From NCBI RefSeq assembly GCF_005943945.1, contig NZ_CP040710.1, forward strand, positions 310,001-374,000: a DNA stretch of 64,000 nucleotides, given 5' to 3'. The notes beneath the pieces were generated by a model. It had not been told where the DNA came from. It ran no database searches and saw only the letters and a list, made by a program, of their open reading frames with translations. Numbering within the stretch: position 1 is the stretch's first letter; each line of letters begins with the position of its first letter. Shown here piece after piece: positions 36,693 to 46,040 of the stretch. The DNA comes from Aggregatimonas sangjinii (GTDB lineage Bacteria > Bacteroidota > Bacteroidia > Flavobacteriales > Flavobacteriaceae). A program made the translations under genes and the position numbers.

Positions 36693-37256
36693 ATGATTGT
36701 CGTCGACTACATTAAACAAATCAGTCCCATAAGTGATGTGGCGGCGGCGGAGTTGGAATCAAGAATTACTATTAGTTTCGAGAAAAAAGGTAAAGTGCTC
36801 TTGAAGGAAGGGGAGGTGTGTTCTCAGATTTATTTTATGCAATTCGGTTTTGCACATCAATTCAAATGGGACGGTACAAGTAAAATATCCAATTATTTCT
36901 GGAGTAACCACGACTTCGTAACCCACATGATATCATTTTTGACCCAATCGGCATGTGAGGAAAATATAGAGCTGTTGAATGATAGTAAGTTGTATTCGCT
37001 TACTTACCAAGACCTTCAATTCATGTATCGGGAGTATCCGGAGTTCAATCATTTCGGTAGGGTCATGTTGGAAAAGTATTTTGTAGACTTGGCCAAATTG
37101 GGGGCACTTTCAAAAGTAAGGCCAGCCCTCAAGCGCTACGAATTATTGCTCGCTGAGTGGCCAGAACTTTTTCAACTGGCTACTTCGGGACAAATCGCCT
37201 CCTATTTGAATATGACCCAGGAAACATTGAGTCGAATTAGGGCGAAAAAACTCTGA
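36693..37256 (+). CDS. Crp/Fnr-family transcriptional regulator
   Basis: 187 residues. The N-terminal cyclic-nucleotide-binding-like beta-roll runs from about 20 to 110 (KGKVLLKEGEVCSQIYFMQFGFAHQF), but the phosphate-binding cassette of true cAMP receptors (RxxS after GE) is not seen. So it probably responds to another signal or none. A long dimer helix follows, then a short C-terminal helix-turn-helix (SGQIASYLNMTQETLSRIRAKKL), the usual end of this group in Bacteroidota. The protein ends abruptly after the recognition helix, as many of these do. Divergent from the unknown lipoprotein gene. Confidence 0.88.
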   Translation: MIVVDYIKQISPISDVAAAELESRITISFEKKGKVLLKEGEVCSQIYFMQFGFAHQFKWDGTSKISNYFWSNHDFVTHMISFLTQSACEENIELLNDSKLYSLTYQDLQFMYREYPEFNHFGRVMLEKYFVDLAKLGALSKVRPALKRYELLLAEWPELFQLATSGQIASYLNMTQETLSRIRAKKL

Positions 37257-37454
37257 ACGAATTTCTTGCATCCCATACAAACTTCTCTCGTACACATTAA
37301 ATTCTGGCGTTTAGATGGGCATTCGGTTTCGCCATCATACATGGCCATCGTTGATTAAAGTCAAAAAAAGACGTCCGTCATAGATTTTTCCGTTGAAAAT
37401 ACACTTCTCTTTACCAAGTCCCGTTCTCTGTTTCACAAAATCAAATGTAAAATC

Positions 37455-38147
37455 ATGAGAAAGTTGAATACTAATATTATCGCGATAGTCATCGTATTCG
37501 CGACCCTTGTTGGATGTGAAACGGAGAGTTCTTCGGACGTTTCCCAAAATCGAATTTATACGGCTTACGGCGTACTTTATGACCAAGCCCAAGAATTGAC
37601 AATCGTAAATGCTACCTTTTCCTTAGGCAACTACAACGGCACTCGTTTAGCACTTGCCGACGGTGCTTCGGTTTCATTCAATGGTAGCGAGATTCCTTTT
37701 TTAGATGGTTTAGGATATTACGAATTGAAACTACCGGGCTTTGTTCAGGAAGGAATGTTCTCGTACACCGATACAAACGGTGTGGTATATCGAAATGATA
37801 TCAATATCTCTCCAATAAACTTTAATGCGGAAACCCCTGTCATTATAGATAGGACGAAGTCTTTCGAAATCAAATGGGAAGGTGCTGCTGTTGGTCTTGG
37901 GGAATCGTCAGTAGTGGCTACGGTAGTCCCGCAAAATTTGGGCGAGACCAAAATCTTTACTCAAAATGCACAGGGCGCGGAAACCGTTATATTGACTCCC
38001 GACGTACTCGGTCAAATTGAAAATGCTCAAAACGGTCTTTTGGTGTTAGAGCGGTTCGAGGTAACAACCCCGGATGATGCGACGGATGCGGGGGGTCTGC
38101 TCACAGCGAGATACCGCCCCAACGCGCTTGAAATCGAAATTCAATAA
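37455..38147 (+). CDS. hypothetical lipoprotein
   Basis: 230 residues. N-terminal signal with lipobox (MRKLNTNIIAIVIVFATLVGCETE, Cys 21). The remainder is beta-rich, without cysteines, and resembles two Ig-like sandwich domains (about 35-125 and 130-230); no family is recognised. The C-terminus lacks a type IX sorting domain. It is followed 55 bp later by another small lipoprotein on the same strand, so the two are probably co-transcribed. Confidence 0.8.
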   Translation: MRKLNTNIIAIVIVFATLVGCETESSSDVSQNRIYTAYGVLYDQAQELTIVNATFSLGNYNGTRLALADGASVSFNGSEIPFLDGLGYYELKLPGFVQEGMFSYTDTNGVVYRNDINISPINFNAETPVIIDRTKSFEIKWEGAAVGLGESSVVATVVPQNLGETKIFTQNAQGAETVILTPDVLGQIENAQNGLLVLERFEVTTPDDATDAGGLLTARYRPNALEIEIQ

Positions 38148-38202
38148 AGGAGGCTGAAGAGACGTAAATCGTACAATTGAAAAAGAATCTCAAAAAAACA
38201 AT

Positions 38203-38694
38203 ATGAAAACAAAACCATTTTTACTGCCGATATGTTCAGTTCTATTCCTGCTGTTCGTCTCTTGTACCGCCGATGATAATTTGTCAATCGACGAAGGCGA
38301 CCTAAGAGGGGTATGGGAACTAGCCGAATTCAAAGTATTTGATGATGCCACAAACACCGCATTGCCCAATGCGGAATTTATTCTCTCCGAGTTATTGGCA
38401 ATTGACTGCAAGATCCTGCAGTACAATTTTCGAGCTGATGGAACGCTAATCACGGAAAGTACTATTCATTATATTCATACCGACCCCGAAATTATTGCTT
38501 GTCCCAGTGGTGTATCAACCACTTTTACGGGCTCCTGGGAGTTAAACGGCTCCAAGTTAACACTCGGTGATGATGCCAGCGGTAGCTCCGACACGATTGA
38601 CATTCTGTTAGCAAAAAATACACTAAAGATAGCTGGAGAAGAACTGGATCCTGAGACTTTAGCGGGGTCGGAGTTTGTTTTACGAAGAAGATAG
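38203..38694 (+). CDS. lipocalin-like lipoprotein
   Basis: 163 residues. Signal peptide with lipobox (MKTKPFLLPICSVLFLLFVSCTAD, Cys 21). The mature part has the pattern of Bacteroidota lipocalin-like domains: LRGVWELAEFKVFDD near the start, a central FRADGTLITEST strand pair, FTGSWELNGSKLTL, then short strands to the end. Two cysteines (about 67 and 93) could form a disulphide. Ligand unknown. Downstream partner of the 37455 lipoprotein. Confidence 0.8.
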   Translation: MKTKPFLLPICSVLFLLFVSCTADDNLSIDEGDLRGVWELAEFKVFDDATNTALPNAEFILSELLAIDCKILQYNFRADGTLITESTIHYIHTDPEIIACPSGVSTTFTGSWELNGSKLTLGDDASGSSDTIDILLAKNTLKIAGEELDPETLAGSEFVLRRR

Positions 38695-38812
38695 TTATGG
38701 GAAATGAAAATCACTAGGAGCGATATCATTACATCGGGGTATTCCTTTTTGCTTTAAAGAGCGGAAGGATAACTCGGTCAGGAATAGCGCAAATGGTAAG
38801 CTATCGACTTTT

Positions 38813-38950
38813 TTAAATAACTTTTAGCACATATCCCAAAATATAATAGAGGATTATAAATACAACAAGGGTACCGATACAGCCACATTTACCGCCGTCA
38901 ATTTTCCTGGCGCCGTACCAAGCCCCGAAGATTTGAATTAGTTTTTTCAT
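38813..38950 (-). CDS. small one-helix membrane protein (45 aa)
   Basis: MKKLIQIFGAWYGARKID followed by GGKCGCIGT and a hydrophobic helix (LVVFIILYYILGYVL). The frame is open 17 codons further upstream, but ATG 38950 gives the compact product, with a lysine-rich start. The KCGC motif next to the helix could bind metal or be acylated. The layout looks deliberate, but I cannot assign a function. It is encoded alone on the minus strand. Confidence 0.6.
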   Translation of the reverse strand: MKKLIQIFGAWYGARKIDGGKCGCIGTLVVFIILYYILGYVLKVI

Positions 38951-39154
38951 GGTGTTTCTTTTAGCAAAACTCGTATAATTTTTACGATATTTTCGATACA
39001 ATCGATGGAAAACCTAACCGAAATGAATATTGGGTAGTAGCTATACAGCGCATTCCGTGATTTAATGAAATTTCAGAAAACTAAGCAGTGCTACTTGAGA
39101 GATGCTTACAAGCTTTTCAACCATTTAAAAAGTAGTGATTTGTTTTAGGTGAGA

Positions 39155-39183
39155 ATTAAAAAAACCCCTCAATTTCTTGAAGG
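39155..39183 (-). terminator. rho-independent terminator of the tRNA-fMet relic
   Basis: Minus-strand RNA CCCUUCAA-GAAA-UUGAGGGG followed by seven U. It has the same loop and layout as the terminator behind the intact tRNA at 39255-39281, so it is part of the duplicated unit. Confidence 0.75.
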
Positions 39184-39187
39184 GTCC

Positions 39188-39234
39188 TCTAGTAGCGGGA
39201 ACTGCCCCGAAGCGTCGGGGGAACCAGTGGCCTT
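39188..39234 (-). pseudogene. 3' fragment of tRNA-fMet with inserted palindrome
   Basis: TCTAGTAGCGGGAACTG at 39188-39204 is identical to the 3' end of the intact initiator tRNA (39286-39302), and AACCAGTGGCCTT at about 39222-39234 matches its continuation with one change. In place of the 6 T-loop bases between them, the fragment carries CCCCGAAGCGTCGGGG (39205-39220) plus a G. Homology stops at the anticodon arm. The fragment keeps its own terminator. A partial tandem duplication later hit by a palindromic repeat explains the arrangement. Confidence 0.75.
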
Positions 39235-39254
39235 TTCCCCGACCGTATCCAAAC

Positions 39255-39281
39255 GAAAAAAGCCTCGGATTTCTCCGAAGC
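39255..39281 (-). terminator. rho-independent terminator of tRNA-fMet
   Basis: Minus-strand RNA GCUUCGGA-GAAA-UCCGAGGC with one U-G pair, followed by six U, directly behind the tRNA 3' end. Confidence 0.85.
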
Positions 39282-39289
39282 TTTTCTAG

Positions 39290-39362
<73 letters not shown>

Positions 39363-39544
39363 ATTTGAATTTCATCTCACCTGTTTTTCAACAACAACCC
39401 ATGACGTTGACAAGACGAGCACTACTATTTGTAATGGGGGACAAATATACAACGGATTCTTTATCTTATCCAAATCAAACCGATATTTATTTCTTTTTAA
39501 ACTTCCCAAAAAGTTAAATTGCATACCTTCGAATTTTGTTACCT

Positions 39545-40927
39545 ATGGAAGTTTTCAACAGTTTTTTAAAAGACGCCAATACCTATGCCAATTGGCCCAT
39601 GTTCATTCTACTTATTGGCGGCGGGTTACTGTTGGTTTTTTACTCCAAATTTTTGCCCTATCGCTTTTTTGGGCATGCCATTGCCATCACGGCAGGAAAA
39701 TATGATGATAAGAATGCCAAAGGTGATGTAAGTTCTTTTCAGGCGCTCTCCGCCGCTGTGGCCGCTACGGTTGGTTTGGGAAATATATCCGGGGTGGCAA
39801 TTGCCATTCATGACGGTGGACCCGGAGTCGTTTTTTGGATATGGATGACAGCTTTGATTGGTATGTGTATCAAATTTTACAGTTGTAGTCTTTCGATAAT
39901 GTACAGAAGCACCGATTCCGATGGGAAACTGCAAGGAGGGCCGATGTATTACATTACGAAAGGATTGGGAGAGAAGTGGCGTCCTTTGGCTATTTTCTTT
40001 GCGATTTGCGGGCTTTTTGGCTTTTTGGGCGTCTTTACCGCGAACCAATTTACCGATACCTTCATGACCGTTATCAATCCTGAGGAGAATCTTGTAGCCT
40101 TGGGCGGTACGATTGAAGACCCTGAGTTGTATTGGAAGCTTTCCATTGGTATCGTACTGGCTATAGTTACTTCATTCGTCATCTTTGGGGGACTCACCAA
40201 AATCGCTAAAGTGGCATCTGCAATCGTTCCCTTTATGGTCGCCGTATATTTGATTGCGGTGGTCGTTGTTATGGTGATGAATGCTTCCCAAGTCATTCCT
40301 TCCCTGAAAATGATCGTTACCGAAGCCTGGAACTTCGATACCATCGTTACGGGAGGTTTCTGGGGATTGGTCATCATTGGCGTGAAACGCGCAATGTTCT
40401 CTAACGAAGCAGGTCTCGGATCTGCACCAATGTACCACGGGCAATCAAAAACCGACAACCCGATCAAGGAAGGATTAGTGGCAAGTTTGGGGCCTTTTAT
40501 CGATACCATTCTCGTTTGTACTTTTACTGCGATTGTCATTATCCTGAGTGGGGCGTATCTTGAGGATAGCAGCGGAATCGTAATGACCTTGAGCGCCTTC
40601 GAAAAAACCCTTTTCGGATTTGGCGATGATTTATTGATGATCATTGTCACCGCGTTTGCACTTTCTACCTTGTTTACCTATTCATATTATGGTGTAAAGA
40701 GTTTATCGTTTTTGACAAATGCCAAAATCGGAAACTATTACAATATTTATTTTGTATTAATGATTGTTTTCGCGGCTATAGCCTCCTTGGAATTGGTAAA
40801 AAACTTGATTGACCTTTCTTACGCACTAATGGTCATACCCAATATGATCGCGGTGCTGCTATTGGCACCGAAAGTGAACGCAGCGGCGAAAGACTATTTT
40901 AAAAAATTGAAAGATGGCAGCGCATAA
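39545..40927 (+). CDS. alanine/glycine:cation symporter (AGCS family)
   Basis: 460 residues from ATG 39545; a TTG at 39536 adds only three codons. About 11 hydrophobic helices. AGCS signatures are visible: ALSAAVAATVGLGNISGVAIAI near 60-85 (Na+/substrate site), GGPMYYITKGLG near 130, FSNEAGLGSAPMYHG near 300. It takes up alanine or glycine with Na+ (or H+) through the inner membrane. The 3' end overlaps the start of era by 14 bases, which couples their translation. Usual family length. Confidence 0.93.
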   Translation: MEVFNSFLKDANTYANWPMFILLIGGGLLLVFYSKFLPYRFFGHAIAITAGKYDDKNAKGDVSSFQALSAAVAATVGLGNISGVAIAIHDGGPGVVFWIWMTALIGMCIKFYSCSLSIMYRSTDSDGKLQGGPMYYITKGLGEKWRPLAIFFAICGLFGFLGVFTANQFTDTFMTVINPEENLVALGGTIEDPELYWKLSIGIVLAIVTSFVIFGGLTKIAKVASAIVPFMVAVYLIAVVVVMVMNASQVIPSLKMIVTEAWNFDTIVTGGFWGLVIIGVKRAMFSNEAGLGSAPMYHGQSKTDNPIKEGLVASLGPFIDTILVCTFTAIVIILSGAYLEDSSGIVMTLSAFEKTLFGFGDDLLMIIVTAFALSTLFTYSYYGVKSLSFLTNAKIGNYYNIYFVLMIVFAAIASLELVKNLIDLSYALMVIPNMIAVLLLAPKVNAAAKDYFKKLKDGSA

Positions 40928-41798
40928 AGCAGGATTCGTAAATATAATAGGTAATCCCAATGTCGGTAAATCGACCTTGATGAATGCCTTTGTGGGAGAA
41001 AAGCTCTCGATCATCACCTCCAAAGCGCAGACGACAAGGCACCGTATCCTCGGGATTGTGAATGGTGAGGATTTTCAGGTGATTTTGTCCGATACGCCAG
41101 GAATTATCAAACCCGCGTATGAGCTGCAAAGTTCGATGATGGGTTTCGTGAAATCGGCTTTTGAAGATGCCGATGTACTCCTGTACATGGTCGAGATTGG
41201 GGAGAAGGCTTTGAAAGACGAACGCTTTTTCGATAAGATAAAGAGTACGAATATTCCCGTACTGTTGTTATTGAATAAAATTGATGGTGCAACCCAAGAA
41301 CTTCTGGAAGAACAGGTACAATACTGGCAGCAGGAACTTCCCCTTGTCGAAATACATCCGATTTCAGCCTTGAATAACTTTAATGTAAGAGGTGTTTTTG
41401 AACGGATTATCGAATTACTACCCGAGGCACCTCCGTATTACCCTAAAGACCAGCTCACCGATAAACCCGAACGGTTTTTCGTGAACGAGACCATTCGGGA
41501 AAAAATATTAATGCATTACAAAAAAGAAATTCCCTATTCGGTGGAAATCGAGACTGAAGAGTTCGTTGAGGATGAGGATATTATTCGCATGCGGGCGGTC
41601 ATTATGGTAGAGCGCGATTCCCAAAAGGGAATAATCATCGGTCATAAGGGGAGCGCATTAAAAAGGGTAGGGGTCGAGGCCCGAAAAGACCTTGAAAAAT
41701 TCTTTGGAAAACAGGTGCATATCGAGTTGTATGTTAAGGTGAACAAAAACTGGAGGAGCGATGCCCGTCAGTTGAAACGATTTGGATACAACGGATAG
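40914..41798 (+). CDS. era: GTPase Era
   Basis: 294 residues. GTPase domain: G1 GNPNVGKS at 13-20, switch I with KAQTTRHR, G3 DTPG near 60, G4 NKID near 121, G5 SAL near 149. A C-terminal KH RNA-binding domain follows (RAVIMVERDSQKGIIIGHKGSALKRVG). Era binds the 3' end of 16S rRNA and aids 30S assembly. The ATG overlaps the symporter gene's end by 14 bases. No odd residues seen. Confidence 0.97.
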   Translation: MAAHKAGFVNIIGNPNVGKSTLMNAFVGEKLSIITSKAQTTRHRILGIVNGEDFQVILSDTPGIIKPAYELQSSMMGFVKSAFEDADVLLYMVEIGEKALKDERFFDKIKSTNIPVLLLLNKIDGATQELLEEQVQYWQQELPLVEIHPISALNNFNVRGVFERIIELLPEAPPYYPKDQLTDKPERFFVNETIREKILMHYKKEIPYSVEIETEEFVEDEDIIRMRAVIMVERDSQKGIIIGHKGSALKRVGVEARKDLEKFFGKQVHIELYVKVNKNWRSDARQLKRFGYNG

Positions 41799-42069
41799 GT
41801 GCAGTTAGCAGTAAAAATTTTAGCCTTCGTTGGTAATATGCTGGGCTCAATCTTTTTTTTTTGCTCGTTTCGCATCTGTTGAAACCACTCGGTATTCCAG
41901 TGTATTCTAAATCTTAAAATTTCAAATCACTGGTGGGAAGCACCATCGTTTGATGACAATTTTGTTTAAGAAATTGATTACCTCTCGGAATGGATTGAAA
42001 CTAAAGCCATAAACCCCTAAACATATAAACTAATAAACTTACTTTTGTCCCTCCAAAATTAAAAAAGCT

Positions 42070-43374
42070 ATGGGAGCTATTGTAGCCATTGTGGGAAGAC
42101 CAAATGTTGGGAAATCGACTTTCTTTAATCGATTGATCCAACGTAGGGAAGCCATCGTAGATGCCGTAAGCGGGGTAACTCGTGATCGACATTACGGAAA
42201 GAGCGATTGGAATGGGAAGGAATTCTCTTTAATCGATACAGGAGGTTATGTGCTGGGCAGTGATGATGTCTTTGAAAAGGAAATCGATAAACAAGTAGAA
42301 TTGGCGATCGACGAGGCGGATGCCATCATCTTTATGGTTGACGTAGAAGCCGGGGTAACCGGAATGGACGAAGATGTGGCGAAATTATTACGGCGCGTTA
42401 AAAAACCGGTCTTTTTGGCCATAAATAAAGTAGATAACGCCAAGCGCTCGGCCGATGCCGTAGAATTCTATGCGTTAGGGTTGGGAGAATACTATGAGCT
42501 TTCGAGCATCAACGGGAGTGGTACGGGCGAACTGCTTGACGCATTGGTGGAAGTCTTGCCCGAAAAGGAAGATACAGTCGATGACTTACCGCGATTCGCA
42601 GTGGTCGGGAGGCCGAATGCCGGGAAATCATCATTTATAAATGCTTTGATCGGAGAGGAACGATATATCGTAACGGATATCGCGGGCACCACCCGAGACA
42701 GTATCGATACGAAATACAATCGATTCGGATTCGAGTTCAATTTGGTCGATACGGCAGGGATTCGCCGGAAGGCAAAAGTAAAGGAAGACTTGGAGTTCTA
42801 CTCGGTCATGCGTTCGGTACGTGCCATAGAGCATTGCGACGTTTGCATTTTGGTAATGGATGCCACTCGCGGTTTTGATGGGCAGGTCGCCAATATTTTT
42901 TGGTTGGCGCATCGCAACAATAAAGGGATAGTCATTTTAGTAAACAAATGGGATTTGGTCGAAGACAAAGAGACCAACACCATGAAGCAGTATACGCAAA
43001 AAATCAAGGAGGCCATAGAGCCCTTCATCGATGTACCCATCCTGTTCATTTCCGTTTTGAACAAACAACGTATTTTCAAGGCTATTGAAACCGCTGTATC
43101 GGTATATCAGAATCGAAGTAAAAAAATCAAGACTGGAAAGTTTAATGATGTGATGTTGCCGCTAATCGAAAAATACGGTCCACCGGCCTACAAGGGGAAA
43201 TACGTAAAAATCAAATTCTGCATGCAATTGCCAACGCCTTATCCGCAGTTTGCTTTTTTCTGTAACTTACCGCAATACGTCAGGGAACCGTATAAACGGT
43301 ATCTGGAAAATCAGATTCGAGAAAATTTTGACTTTACCGGAGTGCCCATTACCATCTTTATGCGAAAGAAGTAA
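42070..43374 (+). CDS. der: GTPase Der (EngA), double GTPase for 50S assembly
   Basis: 434 residues with two GTPase domains. Domain 1: GRPNVGKS at 9-16, DTGG, NKVD near 120. Domain 2: GRPNAGKS near 178, [12 protein letters not shown] near 296. A C-terminal KH-like domain ends [11 protein letters not shown]. Der is needed for large-subunit ribosome maturation. In the 271-bp gap before it, TACTTTTG at about 42041 resembles the Bacteroidota -7 element (TAnnTTTG) but lacks a clear -33 box. Adjacent to era, another ribosome-assembly GTPase. Confidence 0.97.
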   Translation: MGAIVAIVGRPNVGKSTFFNRLIQRREAIVDAVSGVTRDRHYGKSDWNGKEFSLIDTGGYVLGSDDVFEKEIDKQVELAIDEADAIIFMVDVEAGVTGMDEDVAKLLRRVKKPVFLAINKVDNAKRSADAVEFYALGLGEYYELSSINGSGTGELLDALVEVLPEKEDTVDDLPRFAVVGRPNAGKSSFINALIGEERYIVTDIAGTTRDSIDTKYNRFGFEFNLVDTAGIRRKAKVKEDLEFYSVMRSVRAIEHCDVCILVMDATRGFDGQVANIFWLAHRNNKGIVILVNKWDLVEDKETNTMKQYTQKIKEAIEPFIDVPILFISVLNKQRIFKAIETAVSVYQNRSKKIKTGKFNDVMLPLIEKYGPPAYKGKYVKIKFCMQLPTPYPQFAFFCNLPQYVREPYKRYLENQIRENFDFTGVPITIFMRKK

Positions 43375-43411
43375 ACCGCCAACGAATGCTCCTCCAACGG
43401 TTATAGCCCTA

Positions 43412-45316
43412 TTATTGGTCGCAATCTAAAGAGTAAACGGCAGCGCCAACCGACCAGGTAGCAGGAATAGCATCCAACTGGCTTTGGTTTACTTGAATAC
43501 AATTCAGATTATTCTCAACAACGGTTAGGTTTTCCAGATTCGGCAGGGTCGATATGTCGAGTGAAGTTATGGGGTTATTTTCCAAGGTGATTGTCGAAAG
43601 GGCATCACTCTCAGAAATCAGTAGGGAATTCAAACCTGCATTTTGAACGACTATTTCGGTTAGGTTTTGATTTCCTCTCAGGGTAATATCCTGAATACCA
43701 AAGCTGGCAAACGCTTGGGGATTATAAAAAATACTTGTGACGCTTTCACAATTTACGATTTCCAAAGATCGTACTCCGGATATTCCAGTAAATTGGGAAC
43801 AATTTTCAACTCTTACAGTGCCAAAAAAAGCATCGTCTATGCCCCCTAAAAATATCATAAGCGGATTATCGGTAAATACCAAATTATCATAGTCCGATTC
43901 CCGCATGAACATACTTGCAAGCTTTGGGCAATCGGTAATTATGGCATTTGCCACTCGGGAAGCATTATTTCCTATTTCCTCTATGTTTTCATGGGAATCA
44001 GCCAATAGTTCTTCGACCTGACTAACGTTCATATTGAACCTTTTTAAAAGCGGATGATTCCCCAGATCAATCGAGGTAGTGGTCATATTTGCTATAAACA
44101 AGGAGGTAAGCGATACAAAGTCCTCTAATCCGGTAAGGTCGGTCACATCGCTGTTTACGCCATTCAGGCCTAAATTCGTTACGGCAATAATATTTTCGGT
44201 AATTACATAATCGTCAAGAACATCGTCATAGCCCAAATCAATAAGTTGCTGCTCAAAGTTGTCGTCCGGTACAAAGGTTCGGGCCACCAATGAACAGCCT
44301 TCGTCATCTACCGGTTCTCCTTCCGGGGTTTCCGGGCATTGATCAATTAGGTCGGGAACGCCATCGCCATCCGTGTCCTTTTGATCGGCACTGCATCCCT
44401 TTTCGTCCACGGTCTCTCCCATTGGCGTATCGGCACATTCATCCAAGTCATCGGTAATTCCGTCGCCATCGCTATCTTTCTGGCTATCACTACATCCATT
44501 TTCATCGACTGTTTCTCCTTCCGGAGTGGCCTCGCAGGTATCGGAACTGTCGGGAACCCCATCGTTATCGGCATCTTTTTGACTATCGCTACAACCACTT
44601 TCGTCTACGATTTCTCCGCTTGGTGTTTCGGGACATTCGTCTAGGTTATCGGTAATCCCGTCACCATCGCTATCATCCCCTCTTTGGCCGTCACTGCATC
44701 CATTTTCGTCCACCGTTTCACCGTTTGGGGTATCAGGGCATTCGTCCAAGCTATCCGTAACACCATCGCCATCACTATCATTATTCACGCCCTCCGCACA
44801 GCCCTCTTCGTCTACGATTACTCCGGCAGGGGTATCGTTGCAATTGTCCGTGTCATCGGTTACCCCGTCGCCGTCAGAATCTTTCTGCGCTGAAGAACAA
44901 CCTTGGGCATCGACCATTTGCCCGGATACCGTGTCATCACATAAATCGATGTCATCTGGAACCCCATCGGCATCGCTATCCATCTTTTCGAAATTCGCGG
45001 AAATATTCTTGTCGGCATTAAAAACTACTTTTATTGGATTTTGGTCGCCGGTAACGGCGCCACTCCAATTGATGAAAACATATCCTTCCGAGGGGGTAGC
45101 GGTCAAAGTAACCTCTTCTCCGGAATCGAAAGTTCCACTGGAAATGGATATTGTTCCACCTTCGGAAGGGGACACCGTAGTATTGAGATCGAATTGCGCG
45201 ACTTCTTCGTCTTTTTCACAAGACCCGATAAAAAAGAGCATCAGTGCCAAGAGGCAAAATGCAACGCATTGTGTTACTTTTTTGTGGGCTGGGGGGGTTC
45301 GATAAATTTCGGGCAT
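43412..45316 (-). CDS. lipoprotein with InlB-like domain, seven TSP type 3 repeats and LRR-like domain
   Basis: 634 residues. Signal peptide with lipobox-like end (ALMLFFIGSCEKD). Next an InlB-type beta-grasp repeat (about 42-110: GEEVTLTATPSEGYVFINWSG). Then seven calcium-binding thrombospondin type 3 units of the form DSDGDGVTD...DxCP(D/E)TP.G..VDE.GCS (about 112-350). Last comes a C-terminal LRR-like part starting TFVPDDNFEQQLIDLGYDD and ending with a Cys pair. It is probably a surface-exposed, Ca2+-stiffened adhesin-like lipoprotein. A close paralog is divergently encoded at 46041. No type IX sorting domain is seen at the C-terminus. Confidence 0.85.
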   Translation of the reverse strand: MPEIYRTPPAHKKVTQCVAFCLLALMLFFIGSCEKDEEVAQFDLNTTVSPSEGGTISISSGTFDSGEEVTLTATPSEGYVFINWSGAVTGDQNPIKVVFNADKNISANFEKMDSDADGVPDDIDLCDDTVSGQMVDAQGCSSAQKDSDGDGVTDDTDNCNDTPAGVIVDEEGCAEGVNNDSDGDGVTDSLDECPDTPNGETVDENGCSDGQRGDDSDGDGITDNLDECPETPSGEIVDESGCSDSQKDADNDGVPDSSDTCEATPEGETVDENGCSDSQKDSDGDGITDDLDECADTPMGETVDEKGCSADQKDTDGDGVPDLIDQCPETPEGEPVDDEGCSLVARTFVPDDNFEQQLIDLGYDDVLDDYVITENIIAVTNLGLNGVNSDVTDLTGLEDFVSLTSLFIANMTTTSIDLGNHPLLKRFNMNVSQVEELLADSHENIEEIGNNASRVANAIITDCPKLASMFMRESDYDNLVFTDNPLMIFLGGIDDAFFGTVRVENCSQFTGISGVRSLEIVNCESVTSIFYNPQAFASFGIQDITLRGNQNLTEIVVQNAGLNSLLISESDALSTITLENNPITSLDISTLPNLENLTVVENNLNCIQVNQSQLDAIPATWSVGAAVYSLDCDQ

Positions 45317-46040
45317 AGGTCACTGGATAGGGGTCGCAAGATAAATTTTAAGACCGTAAATGTGTGCTTTAATCGATAAAAAGTGCGTTCGTTGCGATGA
45401 ACATAAAGATAATACCTTTTTTTAAATTCGATTTTAGAGGTATTTTATTGGAAGTGGGGATGGAAAAAATCCTTGCATTCGGAAGGAGTTCTAAACCGAA
45501 AATAGGAAGCGTAACACCAGCAAAAAACCAACTCAGAAATCTTCCCATTTATTGATTAACGAATCCAAACCCTGTGCTATTCCCTCATAGTACATGTCGT
45601 CTTTAAAACGGGGAATCATGGTCGTTTTTAAAACCTGCTTACAAATACTATCCGTCAAAATCTTTTCCGTGCCTAGACCGGTAGCGATACCTACTTGCCG
45701 CAACGGTTTGGATAGAACTATCATAAGGCCATTGTTCTTATCCTTTTTGACCTATGTCTCAATAATTGAAAATGTACTTTGCATACTCTCTAAATCAAGT
45801 AACGGAAATGTGAAATCATTGATGCCCAATAGCGAAAGTTCTGATACTCCATATAAATCGAAAAAGTAATTTAGATAGTCGATATTTTAGGCTATTTCGT
45901 CGATATTTACTTACGCAACCTATCTTTTTATCTTACTCTTAATAATACTTGAATTACCTAGCTTGGTAAAACCAATATTTGGCCGTTTTCATCACCGTCG
46001 ATAATGATATGTTTAGTAAACTTTTGAGAAGCCCATATTT
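45317..46040. other. intergenic region between the two TSP3 lipoprotein genes
   Basis: It contains only the TPM-domain gene fragment at 45533-45752. The flanks (45317-45532 and 45753-46040) are AT-rich and should hold the two divergent promoters; no clear -33/-7 pair was found. Confidence 0.4.
45533..45752 (-). pseudogene. 3' fragment of a TPM-domain lipoprotein gene
   Basis: The 63 codons from 45724 (MIVLSKPLRQVGIATGLGTE) closely match the C-terminal part of the intact TPM lipoprotein at 48124-48636. DNA similarity continues upstream to about 45752, but there GGTCAAAAAG stands where the intact gene has GGTCAGAAG, a one-base insertion that breaks the frame; beyond that the homology ends. Signal peptide and first half of the domain are missing. 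It is a truncated duplicate, each copy lying beside a TSP3-repeat lipoprotein gene. Confidence 0.8.

Noticed and set aside
42001-42042. ATAAACCCCTAAACATATAAAC as a copy of the 7071 direct repeat
   Set aside because: On the other strand it shares only short AT-rich words with the repeat at 7071; too weak to claim.
44347-44893. Several open frames on both strands in the TSP3 region
   Set aside because: They are shadows produced by the repetitive DSDGDG-type coding sequence.
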